Source of the DNA: an uncultured Prevotellaceae bacterium
Lineage (GTDB): Bacteria; Bacteroidota; Bacteroidia; Bacteroidales; Bacteroidaceae
Direction of reading: 5' to 3'
Assembly (NCBI GenBank): GCA_902762565.1
Contig: CACWOS010000003.1
Coordinates: forward strand, 25,868 to 89,867
Length of the DNA stretch: 64,000 nt
The notes beneath the pieces were generated by a model, which saw only the letters and a list, made by a program, of their open reading frames with translations, did no database searches and was not told the origin of the DNA. Every line of letters begins with the position of its first letter. The first letter of the stretch is position 1. This document shows positions 34,820-42,627 of the stretch, piece after piece. A program made the position numbers and the translations under genes.

Positions 34820-34850
34820 TTGGCATTTCGATCATTTATTCGTACCTTTG
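34820..34850 (+). promoter_or_regulatory. Promoter of the secreted protein gene at 34880
   Basis: TTG 34820-34822 and TACCTTTG 34843-34850, gap 20 bp, 29 bases before the ATG. Confidence 0.65.
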
Positions 34851-34879
34851 CAGCCATAAACCTATTATAACCAATAAAA

Positions 34880-35488
34880 ATGAAGAGAACATTATTTGCA
34901 ATTATGGCGGCGCTGTGCTGGCTGACGATGTCGGCGCAGGACGGTTTTAAGGTGAAATTCGAGGGTGTTGCGCCTGATATCATGGATTTCGCTTTGGCGT
35001 ATTTCACTTTCATGGATGATGATCCCGAGAATACACCCGATGAATGGATGAATGGGGTACGCAAATCACTACAGTGTTACCTTACTGGTGACGAACAGCC
35101 TCAGGGTTTCACGATTACGGTCGACAAGAAAGCTGGTTATATTCTGATAAAGCAGACAGACAAAGACGGCGAATTCACGCACCGTTATGAGATGTGCTAT
35201 TGGAACATGGCCGACCAGAAGCATAAGCTCTTTGCTCTAAATGTAGAACTTTGGCAGGAAGGCATGCGCTTGAATCCCGGCCAGTACGACGGTCTGATGT
35301 TCTGGCGATACGACAATGCGAAGAAGTGGTTGACACCCGTTGATATGGGAATCAAAATGGAATACTTCAACACTTCGTATGGTCTTCCCCGCACGGGCAA
35401 GGACATCACTGTGACAAAGTGGAACGAAGCTACGGGAAAGAAAACGACGCGGACGCTGAAGTGGAACGGTCGCGGATTTGGCAAATGA
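34880..35488 (+). CDS. Secreted protein, function unknown
   Basis: The 202-residue product has a signal peptide cleaved near TMSAQ and no lipobox. The mature part contains a repeated Trp/Tyr pattern (RYEMCYWNMADQKHKLFALNV, GLMFWRYDNAKKWLTPVDMG) and a basic C-terminus (TTRTLKWNGRGFGK). I do not recognise a domain. It has its own promoter and converges on capA, from which it is separated by 47 bases and a candidate hairpin. A periplasmic binding or structural role is possible but unsupported. Confidence 0.7.
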   Translation: MKRTLFAIMAALCWLTMSAQDGFKVKFEGVAPDIMDFALAYFTFMDDDPENTPDEWMNGVRKSLQCYLTGDEQPQGFTITVDKKAGYILIKQTDKDGEFTHRYEMCYWNMADQKHKLFALNVELWQEGMRLNPGQYDGLMFWRYDNAKKWLTPVDMGIKMEYFNTSYGLPRTGKDITVTKWNEATGKKTTRTLKWNGRGFGK

Positions 35489-35535
35489 TTAATCGAATGC
35501 TATGATGGCAATTGAGAAGATTGCCTACTTCACAG

Positions 35536-36453
35536 TCAATGGCTGCTGTCTATATCTGGACGGCAGCCATTGATGATGATGGGGATAGCTTCGACATCGG
35601 CGGTGCTGTCAGTGATGCTGAGACGGACGATGGCGGCACGACGGTTGATGTCGCGCTGCGGGTCAAAGATGAAGTTACCCAGACTGTAGAAGATGGGCTT
35701 TCCGTGGTATGTCTCGCAGGGCTGACGGGTGTGCGTATGGTGGCAGACCAGTGCGTCGGCACCAGCGTCCATTAGCCGGTGGGCATCGTATCTCTGACGG
35801 GGCACGACCTCCTCATGGTTCTCCCATCCCCAATGCAGCGAGACGATAATGTAGCAGCGGGGATCTTCGCGACGGAGTCGTGCTATACTTTGAATCAGAG
35901 AATCGATTGGCAGTTGGCTGACGCTGGGGCGGTCGGGCAGATGGGCGTAATTCTCCAAGGCCATCTGCAGCGAGGCTATCAGCCAAACTCTTCGTGGATG
36001 TTCGCTGAGCAGTATTGGGCAGACGGCCTCCTGCATCGTTCCACCCGCCCCGATGGGTACGATGCCGGCTGCGACGACATTGCGATAGGTATCCATCAGC
36101 CCCTTACGGCCTTGGTCGATAGTGTGGTTGTTGGCCATGTTCAGATGCGTCACGCCGTGCCGCTTTAGGTCGGCAATCCATTCCGGTTCTGCGCGGAAGA
36201 TGTATTGCTTGAAGACGGGTGCCTTAATTTTAGTGGCTGGGCACTCCAAGTTACCCACCACGACGTCTGATTTCTTGAACAAGGAGTCGATGGCTGACGA
36301 GAAAAGCGCATCCATGCCGTCACGTTCGATGACGCGGCGCACCCCGCGATCGAGCAGGATGTCGCCAGTCAGGACGACGTTTAGTGTATCACCGTGGCAC
36401 GGTGATACACTAAACCAGAGGCTAACAACCAGTGCTATAGAAAAACCTCTCAT
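35536..36453 (-). CDS. CapA family protein (poly-gamma-glutamate synthesis/metallophosphatase-like)
   Basis: The 305-residue exported protein has a short signal peptide, then the CapA fold: LTGDILLDRGV, DVVVGNLECPAT, THLNMANNHTIDQGRKGLMDT, SLHWGWENHEE, DALVCHHTHTRQPCETYHGKPIFYSLGNFIF. The metal-binding residues of this calcineurin-like family are present. Family members occur with capsule or poly-glutamate loci, but none is nearby, so the substrate is unknown. The start overlaps the end of the DUF3160 gene by 32 bases. Codons for the end of the signal peptide are a perfect 37-bp palindrome (36379-36415), and the 3' end contains a hairpin that includes the stop codon. Confidence 0.85.
   Translation of the reverse strand: MRGFSIALVVSLWFSVSPCHGDTLNVVLTGDILLDRGVRRVIERDGMDALFSSAIDSLFKKSDVVVGNLECPATKIKAPVFKQYIFRAEPEWIADLKRHGVTHLNMANNHTIDQGRKGLMDTYRNVVAAGIVPIGAGGTMQEAVCPILLSEHPRRVWLIASLQMALENYAHLPDRPSVSQLPIDSLIQSIARLRREDPRCYIIVSLHWGWENHEEVVPRQRYDAHRLMDAGADALVCHHTHTRQPCETYHGKPIFYSLGNFIFDPQRDINRRAAIVRLSITDSTADVEAIPIIINGCRPDIDSSH
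35537..35572. terminator. Hairpin at the capA 3' end, candidate bidirectional terminator
   Basis: Arms 35537-35550 and 35559-35572 pair over 14 bp with one wobble and an 8-base loop. The arms encode the last residues of CapA, and the stop codon lies at the base of the stem. No strong U-run follows, so termination is a suggestion. Confidence 0.5.
36379..36415. repeat. Perfect 37-bp palindrome inside capA
   Basis: Arms of 18 bp (36379-36396 and 36398-36415) are exact inverse complements around one central base. They encode the end of the signal peptide and the first mature residues (about FSVSPCHGDTLNVV). Confidence 0.95.
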
Positions 36454-38803
36454 TTGTTTTGGGCGTCTCTTTCAGGGGTACGATGATGTCCTGCATCCAT
36501 GAGGGCCGCCCCTCGTCGGGATAGGTTTCCAAATTCTTCTGCCACTCCTCATCTGTCAAGCGTAACACGTCCAACGGGCGACGTGTTTCACGATACGAAA
36601 GTACCGCACCACGCATGAGCCACAGGTAGCCGTCGACCTCTACGACACAGTATATTTCATCGGCTGCTCCAACACCTACATACATCACGCTCTTTTCTGG
36701 ATTGTTGTCGGCATTAGCCGTATAGACATCGGCAATCAGGGCCACTTTCTTATCTGTGCCCTGCACATCGCTCCATCCCATGAGATACTGCTCTTCATCG
36801 CGTATCAGGTCGAGCGAAATATTCTCGAAGGTGGCACCGATAATCTTTAGTTGCTCGTATTCACCATCGCCAATTTTCTTTCTAGCCAATTCTTTTTCGC
36901 TGATTTCCAACAGGAACTGAGCTTCTTCACGCAGACGGTCAGTGACGCGCTTGCTTTTTTCTGTTGTTAGCTGATGGCGTTCAAGTACGTCAGCTGTTGC
37001 TTCCAGTAGACTGATGGCCTTGCGCCAGAATTTGACATTAGGCTCTACATAGCCAGTTACTACAGGCTCGGGGGGACCACCACCTCCACACTCGGCACCA
37101 AAGGGCTGTTTGGCATAGAGAATGGCATCATGTTTCATTTCGGCCCACGAGGCGAGGGCGGCATTTAGCTCTTTCTTCTGCCATTCGGGCGTAATCATGA
37201 AGTAAGGATAGCCCTTGCAGGTGTCATTCAACGTCTTCACTGCGTCCATCCAACGATTGCCGATGGTCTGCTGCCAGTCAATCTCCTGCATGCGTTGCTT
37301 CATCTTGGTGAGGGCTGGCACAAAGCCGTCCCACTGCTGGCTCTCTTTCAGTTCGTCAATGAGAATCTTCTCGGCCGATGCAACGCCCATCGACGCAAAG
37401 ACATCAAGGCCCGTGGGCAGACCGCGATGAGTCGGCCAGTTGTCGTAGTCTACCATCTCCTGCAACACCTCGCCGTCCGGCATGTAGCGCTGCGGCAGAA
37501 AATTGATTTTGTACTCACTTGAGTACTGGAACTTTGGCTTGATGCGCGTCTGTTGCTTGGCCAGTGACTCGATGTCGCTGCGCAGCTGTGCCAGTGCCTT
37601 TTTATCCTTAAGAATGTCTGCGGCTTTGCGACCATACATAAGTCTATGGACTTGCAAGATTGAGATGTTGTCAGGTGTTCCGAAGAGCCATGTCATGGGT
37701 TCGAACAGCTGTTGATAGAAACTGCGCATCTCGATGTCGCTGCTCGTCAGTTCGGCCAGGACAACGGCGCGCCGCAACTGCTCGGGGACATTGGTGCCGA
37801 AGGGGACGGTCTGTAGCCACATCATGGCGTGGAAGTATTGCTTCAGCGTATCGTTACGTGTATAGTGGCCACGCGGGCGGAACAGCTGGTAGTTGAAGGG
37901 TATGTCGATGTAGCCGAGATACTCCGACTTGTCGGCTTGGTAGGCTGTCGACTTCGCCACCTCGTCGGCCTCCGTGCCCGTTGCGCCCTTTTGACCGGTA
38001 ATGAGGGCGTGGCCGATGTTGAAGTAGGTGTGCAGCCACTGCATCTCAGGCGTATTCCCTGTCGTCAACTGCTGGCCGCGTTCGCACAGTCGGCGCACCA
38101 ATATGTGCAGCTTCTGTTGCTCGACGTCGCGCAGCAGGCAGTCGAAGTAAAGATGGTAAAGTTGCAAATATAGGTCAGTGGTTACAAAGTTGGGGAAGTT
38201 GGTATAGTCGTTGCTCTCGTACACATTGAATAACTGATCGTGCTGGGCTGGAACGATGGCAAAGCCGTTGCGGCCCAGTTTATCCCTCAATTTAGCGTTA
38301 AATTCTTTCATCTGCATGGCGTTCACCACGTTGTCCATGTTGACACGATAGCCTGTCTGTGTATTGAAGTTCTGTTTTTTCAATTCCTTTTCACGGGCTT
38401 GCAACTTGGCGATGAAAGCCTGTTCTGCCTTTGTTGTCTTCATGGGCACTTTTGCGTCGGCCTTGTAGTAGGTGGTACGCCAGCTCTCGTTACTGTTGTA
38501 GTCCACCTTATCTTCTACCTTTGCCCAGCGTTCCCACATCAGCGAGTCATACCACGACGTACATTGGAAGACACCGCGTAGAAAGGCATCCTTGAAAGGA
38601 TAGCCTTCGCGTGCATAGAAGCTGTTGCGTAGTACACGTAATTCAGTCAGGTTCAGTCGCGACACGTCCTGCTTTAAGTCGATGCGCTTGTTCAGTAGCT
38701 CTACGTTGATGCTACCCTGTCCGGGAATGATGACGCGTTGCTTTTCCTGTGCCATAGCGGTTAGGGCTATCAAGCACAACATGCTGGTTAATAACATCTT
38801 CAT
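36422..38803 (-). CDS. Secreted DUF3160 protein with N-terminal YARHG domain
   Basis: The 793-residue product has a signal peptide (cleavage near TAMAQ), a YARHG domain at about 50-110 (ELRVLRNSFYAREGYPFKD, then WYDSLMW), and a DUF3160 region covering most of the rest. A conserved-looking segment GAECGGGGPPEPVVTGYVEPN lies near residue 575. Function of DUF3160 is unknown; it occurs as large exported proteins in Bacteroidota. It follows the 165-residue exported protein gene after one base and overlaps capA by 32 bases, so these three genes form an operon. Confidence 0.85.
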   Translation of the reverse strand: MKMLLTSMLCLIALTAMAQEKQRVIIPGQGSINVELLNKRIDLKQDVSRLNLTELRVLRNSFYAREGYPFKDAFLRGVFQCTSWYDSLMWERWAKVEDKVDYNSNESWRTTYYKADAKVPMKTTKAEQAFIAKLQAREKELKKQNFNTQTGYRVNMDNVVNAMQMKEFNAKLRDKLGRNGFAIVPAQHDQLFNVYESNDYTNFPNFVTTDLYLQLYHLYFDCLLRDVEQQKLHILVRRLCERGQQLTTGNTPEMQWLHTYFNIGHALITGQKGATGTEADEVAKSTAYQADKSEYLGYIDIPFNYQLFRPRGHYTRNDTLKQYFHAMMWLQTVPFGTNVPEQLRRAVVLAELTSSDIEMRSFYQQLFEPMTWLFGTPDNISILQVHRLMYGRKAADILKDKKALAQLRSDIESLAKQQTRIKPKFQYSSEYKINFLPQRYMPDGEVLQEMVDYDNWPTHRGLPTGLDVFASMGVASAEKILIDELKESQQWDGFVPALTKMKQRMQEIDWQQTIGNRWMDAVKTLNDTCKGYPYFMITPEWQKKELNAALASWAEMKHDAILYAKQPFGAECGGGGPPEPVVTGYVEPNVKFWRKAISLLEATADVLERHQLTTEKSKRVTDRLREEAQFLLEISEKELARKKIGDGEYEQLKIIGATFENISLDLIRDEEQYLMGWSDVQGTDKKVALIADVYTANADNNPEKSVMYVGVGAADEIYCVVEVDGYLWLMRGAVLSYRETRRPLDVLRLTDEEWQKNLETYPDEGRPSWMQDIIVPLKETPKTNERFFYSTGC

Positions 38804-38804
38804 A

Positions 38805-39290
38805 TTACTCGAATATTTTTCTTGCTTCTGTTTCGTTAGTATTTCTTACGAGGTAGCGCTCGAATGCTACACCAAATCCGCTCCAGCGGTATTCTGCTAC
38901 GGTGTACTCACCCTTGCCATTGGTTTCCAGACTACGCACGACACCGTTGCGGAAGTGAAAGTCTTGTAGTGTCCCGCCAAGTTTCGACCCCAGCCACATA
39001 GGTCGCACCAGTCCCTCGTAGTTCTTGAAGATAAATAGGCGACGTCCCATTTCTGGATAGAAACGTGTTGGTTTGATAACACCTACCAGTGCTTCTATTG
39101 TGCCGTTGCCGTCCACGTCGCCCGTCTCCATGCGATACACAGGGTAGGGCAGTCGCCATTGGCTACAGGTTGAATCGGTGGTCAGCGTCAGCACGTATAG
39201 CGAGTCAGCCCGCTTCTCGATGGCGAACGTCTGCGCGCTACAGCCAATTGCTAAAAGCCAACAGCCAATTGCCAACAGCCTCTTCAACAT
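38805..39290 (-). CDS. Exported protein with integrin-like (VCBS/FG-GAP type) motif, function unknown
   Basis: From MLKRLLAIG the product has 161 residues and a signal peptide with an internal sevenfold repeat (LLAIGCW-LLAIGCS). An upstream ATG at 39302 adds four residues and is less likely. The mature part includes VYRMETGDVDGNGTIEALVG, a calcium-binding DxDxNG loop of the FG-GAP/dockerin-like kind, and a beta-rich remainder. The signal peptide coding sequence is made of the heptamer AGCCAAY (39242-39283), so unit changes would shift the frame at the very start of the protein. It is first in an operon with the DUF3160 gene and capA. A TATCTTTG box lies at 39312-39319 on the minus strand. Confidence 0.7.
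   Translation of the reverse strand: MLKRLLAIGCWLLAIGCSAQTFAIEKRADSLYVLTLTTDSTCSQWRLPYPVYRMETGDVDGNGTIEALVGVIKPTRFYPEMGRRLFIFKNYEGLVRPMWLGSKLGGTLQDFHFRNGVVRSLETNGKGEYTVAEYRWSGFGVAFERYLVRNTNETEARKIFE
39242..39283. repeat. Heptanucleotide tandem repeat in a signal-peptide coding region
   Basis: Six 7-bp units (AGCCAAT, TGCTAAA, AGCCAAC, AGCCAAT, TGCCAAC, AGCCTCT), the last degenerate. The same family occurs at 28256-28283. Confidence 0.85.
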
Positions 39291-39363
39291 ATTTTTTTGC
39301 ATAAGTTACTGCAAAGATACAAATTTTCTCGAAACAATAATCGTAAAACTCTAATCTTTTTAT

Positions 39364-39371
39364 TACTTTTG
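39364..39371 (+). promoter_or_regulatory. -7 box of the MATE transporter gene at 39381
   Basis: TACTTTTG ends 9 bases before the chosen ATG. No good -33 TTG is present at the usual distance. Confidence 0.4.
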
Positions 39372-39380
39372 CAGAGAATT

Positions 39381-40709
39381 ATGAATAAAAGAGACCTTCA
39401 GATACTGAAAATAGCCCTTCCGGCCATCGTGACGAACATCACGGTGCCGTTGTTGGGATTGGTCGATACAGCTATTGTGGGCCACATGGGCGCTGCAGTT
39501 TATATCGGTGCCATTGCCGTGGGGTCCATGATGTTCAATCTTGTGTATTGGCTCTTCGGATTCCTCCGCATGAGTACCAGTGGATTAACAGCCCAGGCGC
39601 GTGGCCGTCGCGATTTCAGGGAGATGTCGCGTCAACTGTCACAGTCGGTGCTGGTGGCCCTCGTGGTGTCTGTTGTTTTGTTACTGCTTCAGTGGCCACT
39701 CTATCAGCTTTTGTTATGGCTGATAGGTCCTACGGCTGATGTGCGCCCGTTGGTCAAAGTCTACTTCCGTATTGTCATTTGGGGTGCTCCTGCCACGCTG
39801 ACTCTCTATGCCTTGAGCGGCTGGTACATTGGCATGCAGAACACGCGTACGCCGATGGTTATCAGCATCATCCAGAACGTTGTGAACATCGTGGCCTCGC
39901 TATTCTTCGTCTATAGCGTGGGTATGAAGGTTTCTGGAGTGGCGTTTGGTACAGTCATAGCCCAGTATGCCGGCCTCCTTGTGGGTGTTGTTTTTCTGAA
40001 GCGTTACTATTGGCGACATTTGGAAAATCACGGGAACTGGTTCTTGATTTTCGACAGGATTAAGAAGTCTGCCCCTGTGATTATCTCTTCCCAGTTTTCA
40101 ATTAGTGGTGCACTCTTCCTGCGCACCTTGTGCCTTGTGGCCGTTAATCTCTACTTTACCTCTGCTGGTGCACGTCAGGGAGCTGAGATCCTGGCTGTCA
40201 ACACGTTGTTGATGCAGCTCTATCTGCTTTTCTCGTACGTCATGGATGGCTTTGCCTATGCCGGCGAGGCGCTGGGCGGTAAGTTCTGGGGGGCCAAGGA
40301 TGTGCGTGCTTTCAAAAGTGTGGTAAGGCATTTGTTTCTTTGGGGCGCTCTGATGACAGCATTGTTCACCGCCATCTACGTCTTTGGTGGCATGCCCTTC
40401 CTTCGACTGCTGACCGACAATCGTCATGTCGTAGCGGCTTCCGAGGGTTATGTTTGGTGGGCCTACCTTATTCCCGTAGCAGGTGTGGCAGCTTTCATCT
40501 GGGATGGATTGTACATCGGCACCACGCATATACGTGGCATGCTGATATCTTCAGCTATAGCTGCCATTGCCTTCTTTGCTACGGCCATCTATTTAATGCC
40601 CTATTTCGGCAATCAGGCCCTGTGGCTGGCCATGATTGTCTTTCTGGCCATGCGTGGAATCGTGCAGACTTATTTGGCCTTGTCTTTCGAACTGCGCTTG
40701 TCGCGGTGA
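39381..40709 (+). CDS. MATE family efflux transporter (DinF-like)
   Basis: The 442-residue membrane protein has twelve predicted helices in two MATE halves. The N-terminal half has [26 protein letters not shown] and [19 protein letters not shown], typical of the DinF branch. MATE proteins export cationic drugs or metabolites with Na+ or H+. A longer reading frame starts at 39297 but adds 28 basic residues and includes the -7 box, so MNKRDLQ at 39381 is preferred. It is a single gene whose 3' end overlaps that of the convergent trmB by 40 bases. It is not closely related to the second MATE gene at 48037. Confidence 0.9.
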   Translation: MNKRDLQILKIALPAIVTNITVPLLGLVDTAIVGHMGAAVYIGAIAVGSMMFNLVYWLFGFLRMSTSGLTAQARGRRDFREMSRQLSQSVLVALVVSVVLLLLQWPLYQLLLWLIGPTADVRPLVKVYFRIVIWGAPATLTLYALSGWYIGMQNTRTPMVISIIQNVVNIVASLFFVYSVGMKVSGVAFGTVIAQYAGLLVGVVFLKRYYWRHLENHGNWFLIFDRIKKSAPVIISSQFSISGALFLRTLCLVAVNLYFTSAGARQGAEILAVNTLLMQLYLLFSYVMDGFAYAGEALGGKFWGAKDVRAFKSVVRHLFLWGALMTALFTAIYVFGGMPFLRLLTDNRHVVAASEGYVWWAYLIPVAGVAAFIWDGLYIGTTHIRGMLISSAIAAIAFFATAIYLMPYFGNQALWLAMIVFLAMRGIVQTYLALSFELRLSR

Positions 40710-41431
40710 TATGAGCGATAGTCGTCAAGTTCTATTTCCACGTCAGGCTCGACGAGTTCGCCATCACGCGGCAGACAAAACTTCATATACTTGATGTTCA
40801 GGCCACGAGCCAGCCACATTGACTCGTAATACGTTTGGATGGATGCTGCGACTGAATCGCTGCACGCTTCGTTATAGAGGTCGGTGGTCTTGACGAGCAC
40901 AGGCAGGTGGTTCTTTTCTACCAGATATGACGTATAGGTAAATAAGAAGTTCGAGTCGGTCTTCAAGTGGATGAGGCCACCGTCCGACAAGAATTTACGG
41001 TAACGATTCAGAAACCATGTTGATGTCAGTCGTTTCCTTGGATTCTTCATTTGCGGGTCGCTGAAAGTCAGCCAAATCTCCTGTACCTCACCCTCAGAGA
41101 AGAAACGGTCTATCACTTCAATGTTGGTACGCAAAAAGGCGACATTCTTCAGTCCTTCTTGCAGCGCTTGCGTAGCACCTGTCCACATGCGGGCTCCCTT
41201 GATGTCAACGCCAATGAAGTTAACGTTAGGAAACATTTTTGCCAGTCCTACGGTATATTCGCCCTTGCCGCAGCCTAACTCTAAAACGATGGGATTGTCG
41301 TTCTTGAAATACTGCTCGCGCCAGTGGCCTTGCATATCAAAAGGAACATGTTCCACTACCGAATAGGGGTATTGGAACACGTTCTCATAAGTTTCCATGT
41401 CGGCGAATTTCGCCAGCTTGCCTTTTCCCAT
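40670..41431 (-). CDS. trmB: tRNA (guanine-N7)-methyltransferase
   Basis: SAM-dependent enzyme that makes m7G46 in tRNA. The 253-residue protein has [20 protein letters not shown] (SAM motif), [18 protein letters not shown], and the TrmB-specific [19 protein letters not shown] with [10 protein letters not shown]. The C-terminal tail is charged and a little longer than usual. It is separated from ilvE by 34 bases that consist of a 9-bp tandem repeat and probably belongs to the same transcript. The 3' end overlaps the convergent MATE gene by 40 bases. Confidence 0.95.
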   Translation of the reverse strand: MGKGKLAKFADMETYENVFQYPYSVVEHVPFDMQGHWREQYFKNDNPIVLELGCGKGEYTVGLAKMFPNVNFIGVDIKGARMWTGATQALQEGLKNVAFLRTNIEVIDRFFSEGEVQEIWLTFSDPQMKNPRKRLTSTWFLNRYRKFLSDGGLIHLKTDSNFLFTYTSYLVEKNHLPVLVKTTDLYNEACSDSVAASIQTYYESMWLARGLNIKYMKFCLPRDGELVEPDVEIELDDYRSYHRDKRSSKDKAK

Positions 41432-41438
41432 AGAAAAT

Positions 41439-41474
41439 CTAGTTATACTAGTTTTACTAGTTAGACTAGTCTAT
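41439..41474. repeat. 9-bp tandem repeat between ilvE and trmB
   Basis: Four units starting CTAGT (CTAGTTATA, CTAGTTTTA, CTAGTTAGA, CTAGTCTAT). The last unit reaches into the ilvE stop and its final codons. Confidence 0.9.
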
Positions 41475-42482
41475 AACGACAGTTGTCCAGCCGTGCTTGT
41501 CCTCGATTTCGCCGTACTGGATGCCACGAAGCGTGTCGAATAGCTTCTTAGACTGTGGGCCTGGCTTGTCGCCGAATGAGTAGCGCTTGCCAGTGTCGAG
41601 GTCGTCAATATAAGAAATAGGTGAAATGACGGCTGCTGTACCGCAGGCTCCAGCCTCCTCGAAGGTCTCAAGTTCCTCCTCAGGAATAGGACGACGCTCA
41701 ACCTTCATGCCCAGATCCTCGGCTACCTGCATCAGCGACTTGTTGGTGATAGAAGGCAGGATAGAGGTTGACTCTGGGGTTATGTAGGTGTTGTTCTTGA
41801 TACCGAAGAAATTGGCAGCACCGCACTCGTCGATGTACTTCTTCTCCTTGGCGTCCAGATAGAACTCGCAGGCATAACCCTTCTCGTGGGCCAAGTTGTT
41901 GGCAAAGAGCGATGCGGCGTAGTTGCCACCTACCTTATACTTACCTGTACCGAGAGGTGCCGAGCGGTCGTAATCGCGAACGATGACGTAAGGATTGCTG
42001 GAGAATCCACCTTTGAAATATGGGCCTACGGGAGTTACGAAGATGAGGAAGCAGTATTCCTTGGAGGGATGAACACCTACCTGAGCGCTGGTACCAATGA
42101 GCAGTGGGCGGATGTAGAGTGTGGCGCCACTCTCGTAAGTTGGGATCCACTCCTGATTGAGGCGAACGACCTTCTTCACCATCTCAGTGAACAGCTCTGT
42201 GCTGACCTCGGGCATCATGATGCCACGACATGTAGACTGCAGGCGCTTGGCATTCTCGTCAACACGGAAGATGCGCACCTTGCCGTCAGGACAACGATAG
42301 GCCTTTAGACCCTCGAAAGCCTCCTGGCCGTAGTGCAAACAGGTTGCAGCCATGTGCAGGTTCAGATACTCGTCGGAGCAAACTTCGATTTCACCCCACT
42401 TGCCGTCGCGATAGTAACAGCGAACGTTGTAATCGGTTTTCATGTAGCCGAAAGACAGACTACCCCAATCCAGATTCTTCAT
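41466..42482 (-). CDS. ilvE: Branched-chain amino acid aminotransferase
   Basis: PLP fold-type IV transaminase that makes or degrades Leu, Ile and Val. The 338-residue protein has [24 protein letters not shown], the PLP region [42 protein letters not shown], and [12 protein letters not shown] with the candidate catalytic Lys. The length fits the mitochondrial-like BCAT branch found in Bacteroidota. It is the upstream gene of the pair with trmB. A 145-bp gap separates it from the divergent GH43 gene; no promoter with both boxes was found there. Confidence 0.95.
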   Translation of the reverse strand: MKNLDWGSLSFGYMKTDYNVRCYYRDGKWGEIEVCSDEYLNLHMAATCLHYGQEAFEGLKAYRCPDGKVRIFRVDENAKRLQSTCRGIMMPEVSTELFTEMVKKVVRLNQEWIPTYESGATLYIRPLLIGTSAQVGVHPSKEYCFLIFVTPVGPYFKGGFSSNPYVIVRDYDRSAPLGTGKYKVGGNYAASLFANNLAHEKGYACEFYLDAKEKKYIDECGAANFFGIKNNTYITPESTSILPSITNKSLMQVAEDLGMKVERRPIPEEELETFEEAGACGTAAVISPISYIDDLDTGKRYSFGDKPGPQSKKLFDTLRGIQYGEIEDKHGWTTVVID

Positions 42483-42593
42483 AATGTTATCTTTTTATGC
42501 TTGTTGTTTACTTTTTGCGCGCAAAAGTAATCAAAATCTTGCGCATGTGCAACATTTTTATGTAAAAAATGCCTTATTTCTTGTTTTTCTTAT

Positions 42594-42601
42594 TAATTTT
42601 G
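42594..42601 (+). promoter_or_regulatory. -7 box of the tandem GH43 gene
   Basis: TAATTTTG ends 26 bases before the ATG. The -33 element is not clear. Confidence 0.4.
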
Positions 42602-42627
42602 CACTCAAAACAAACTGATAAGCAAAA

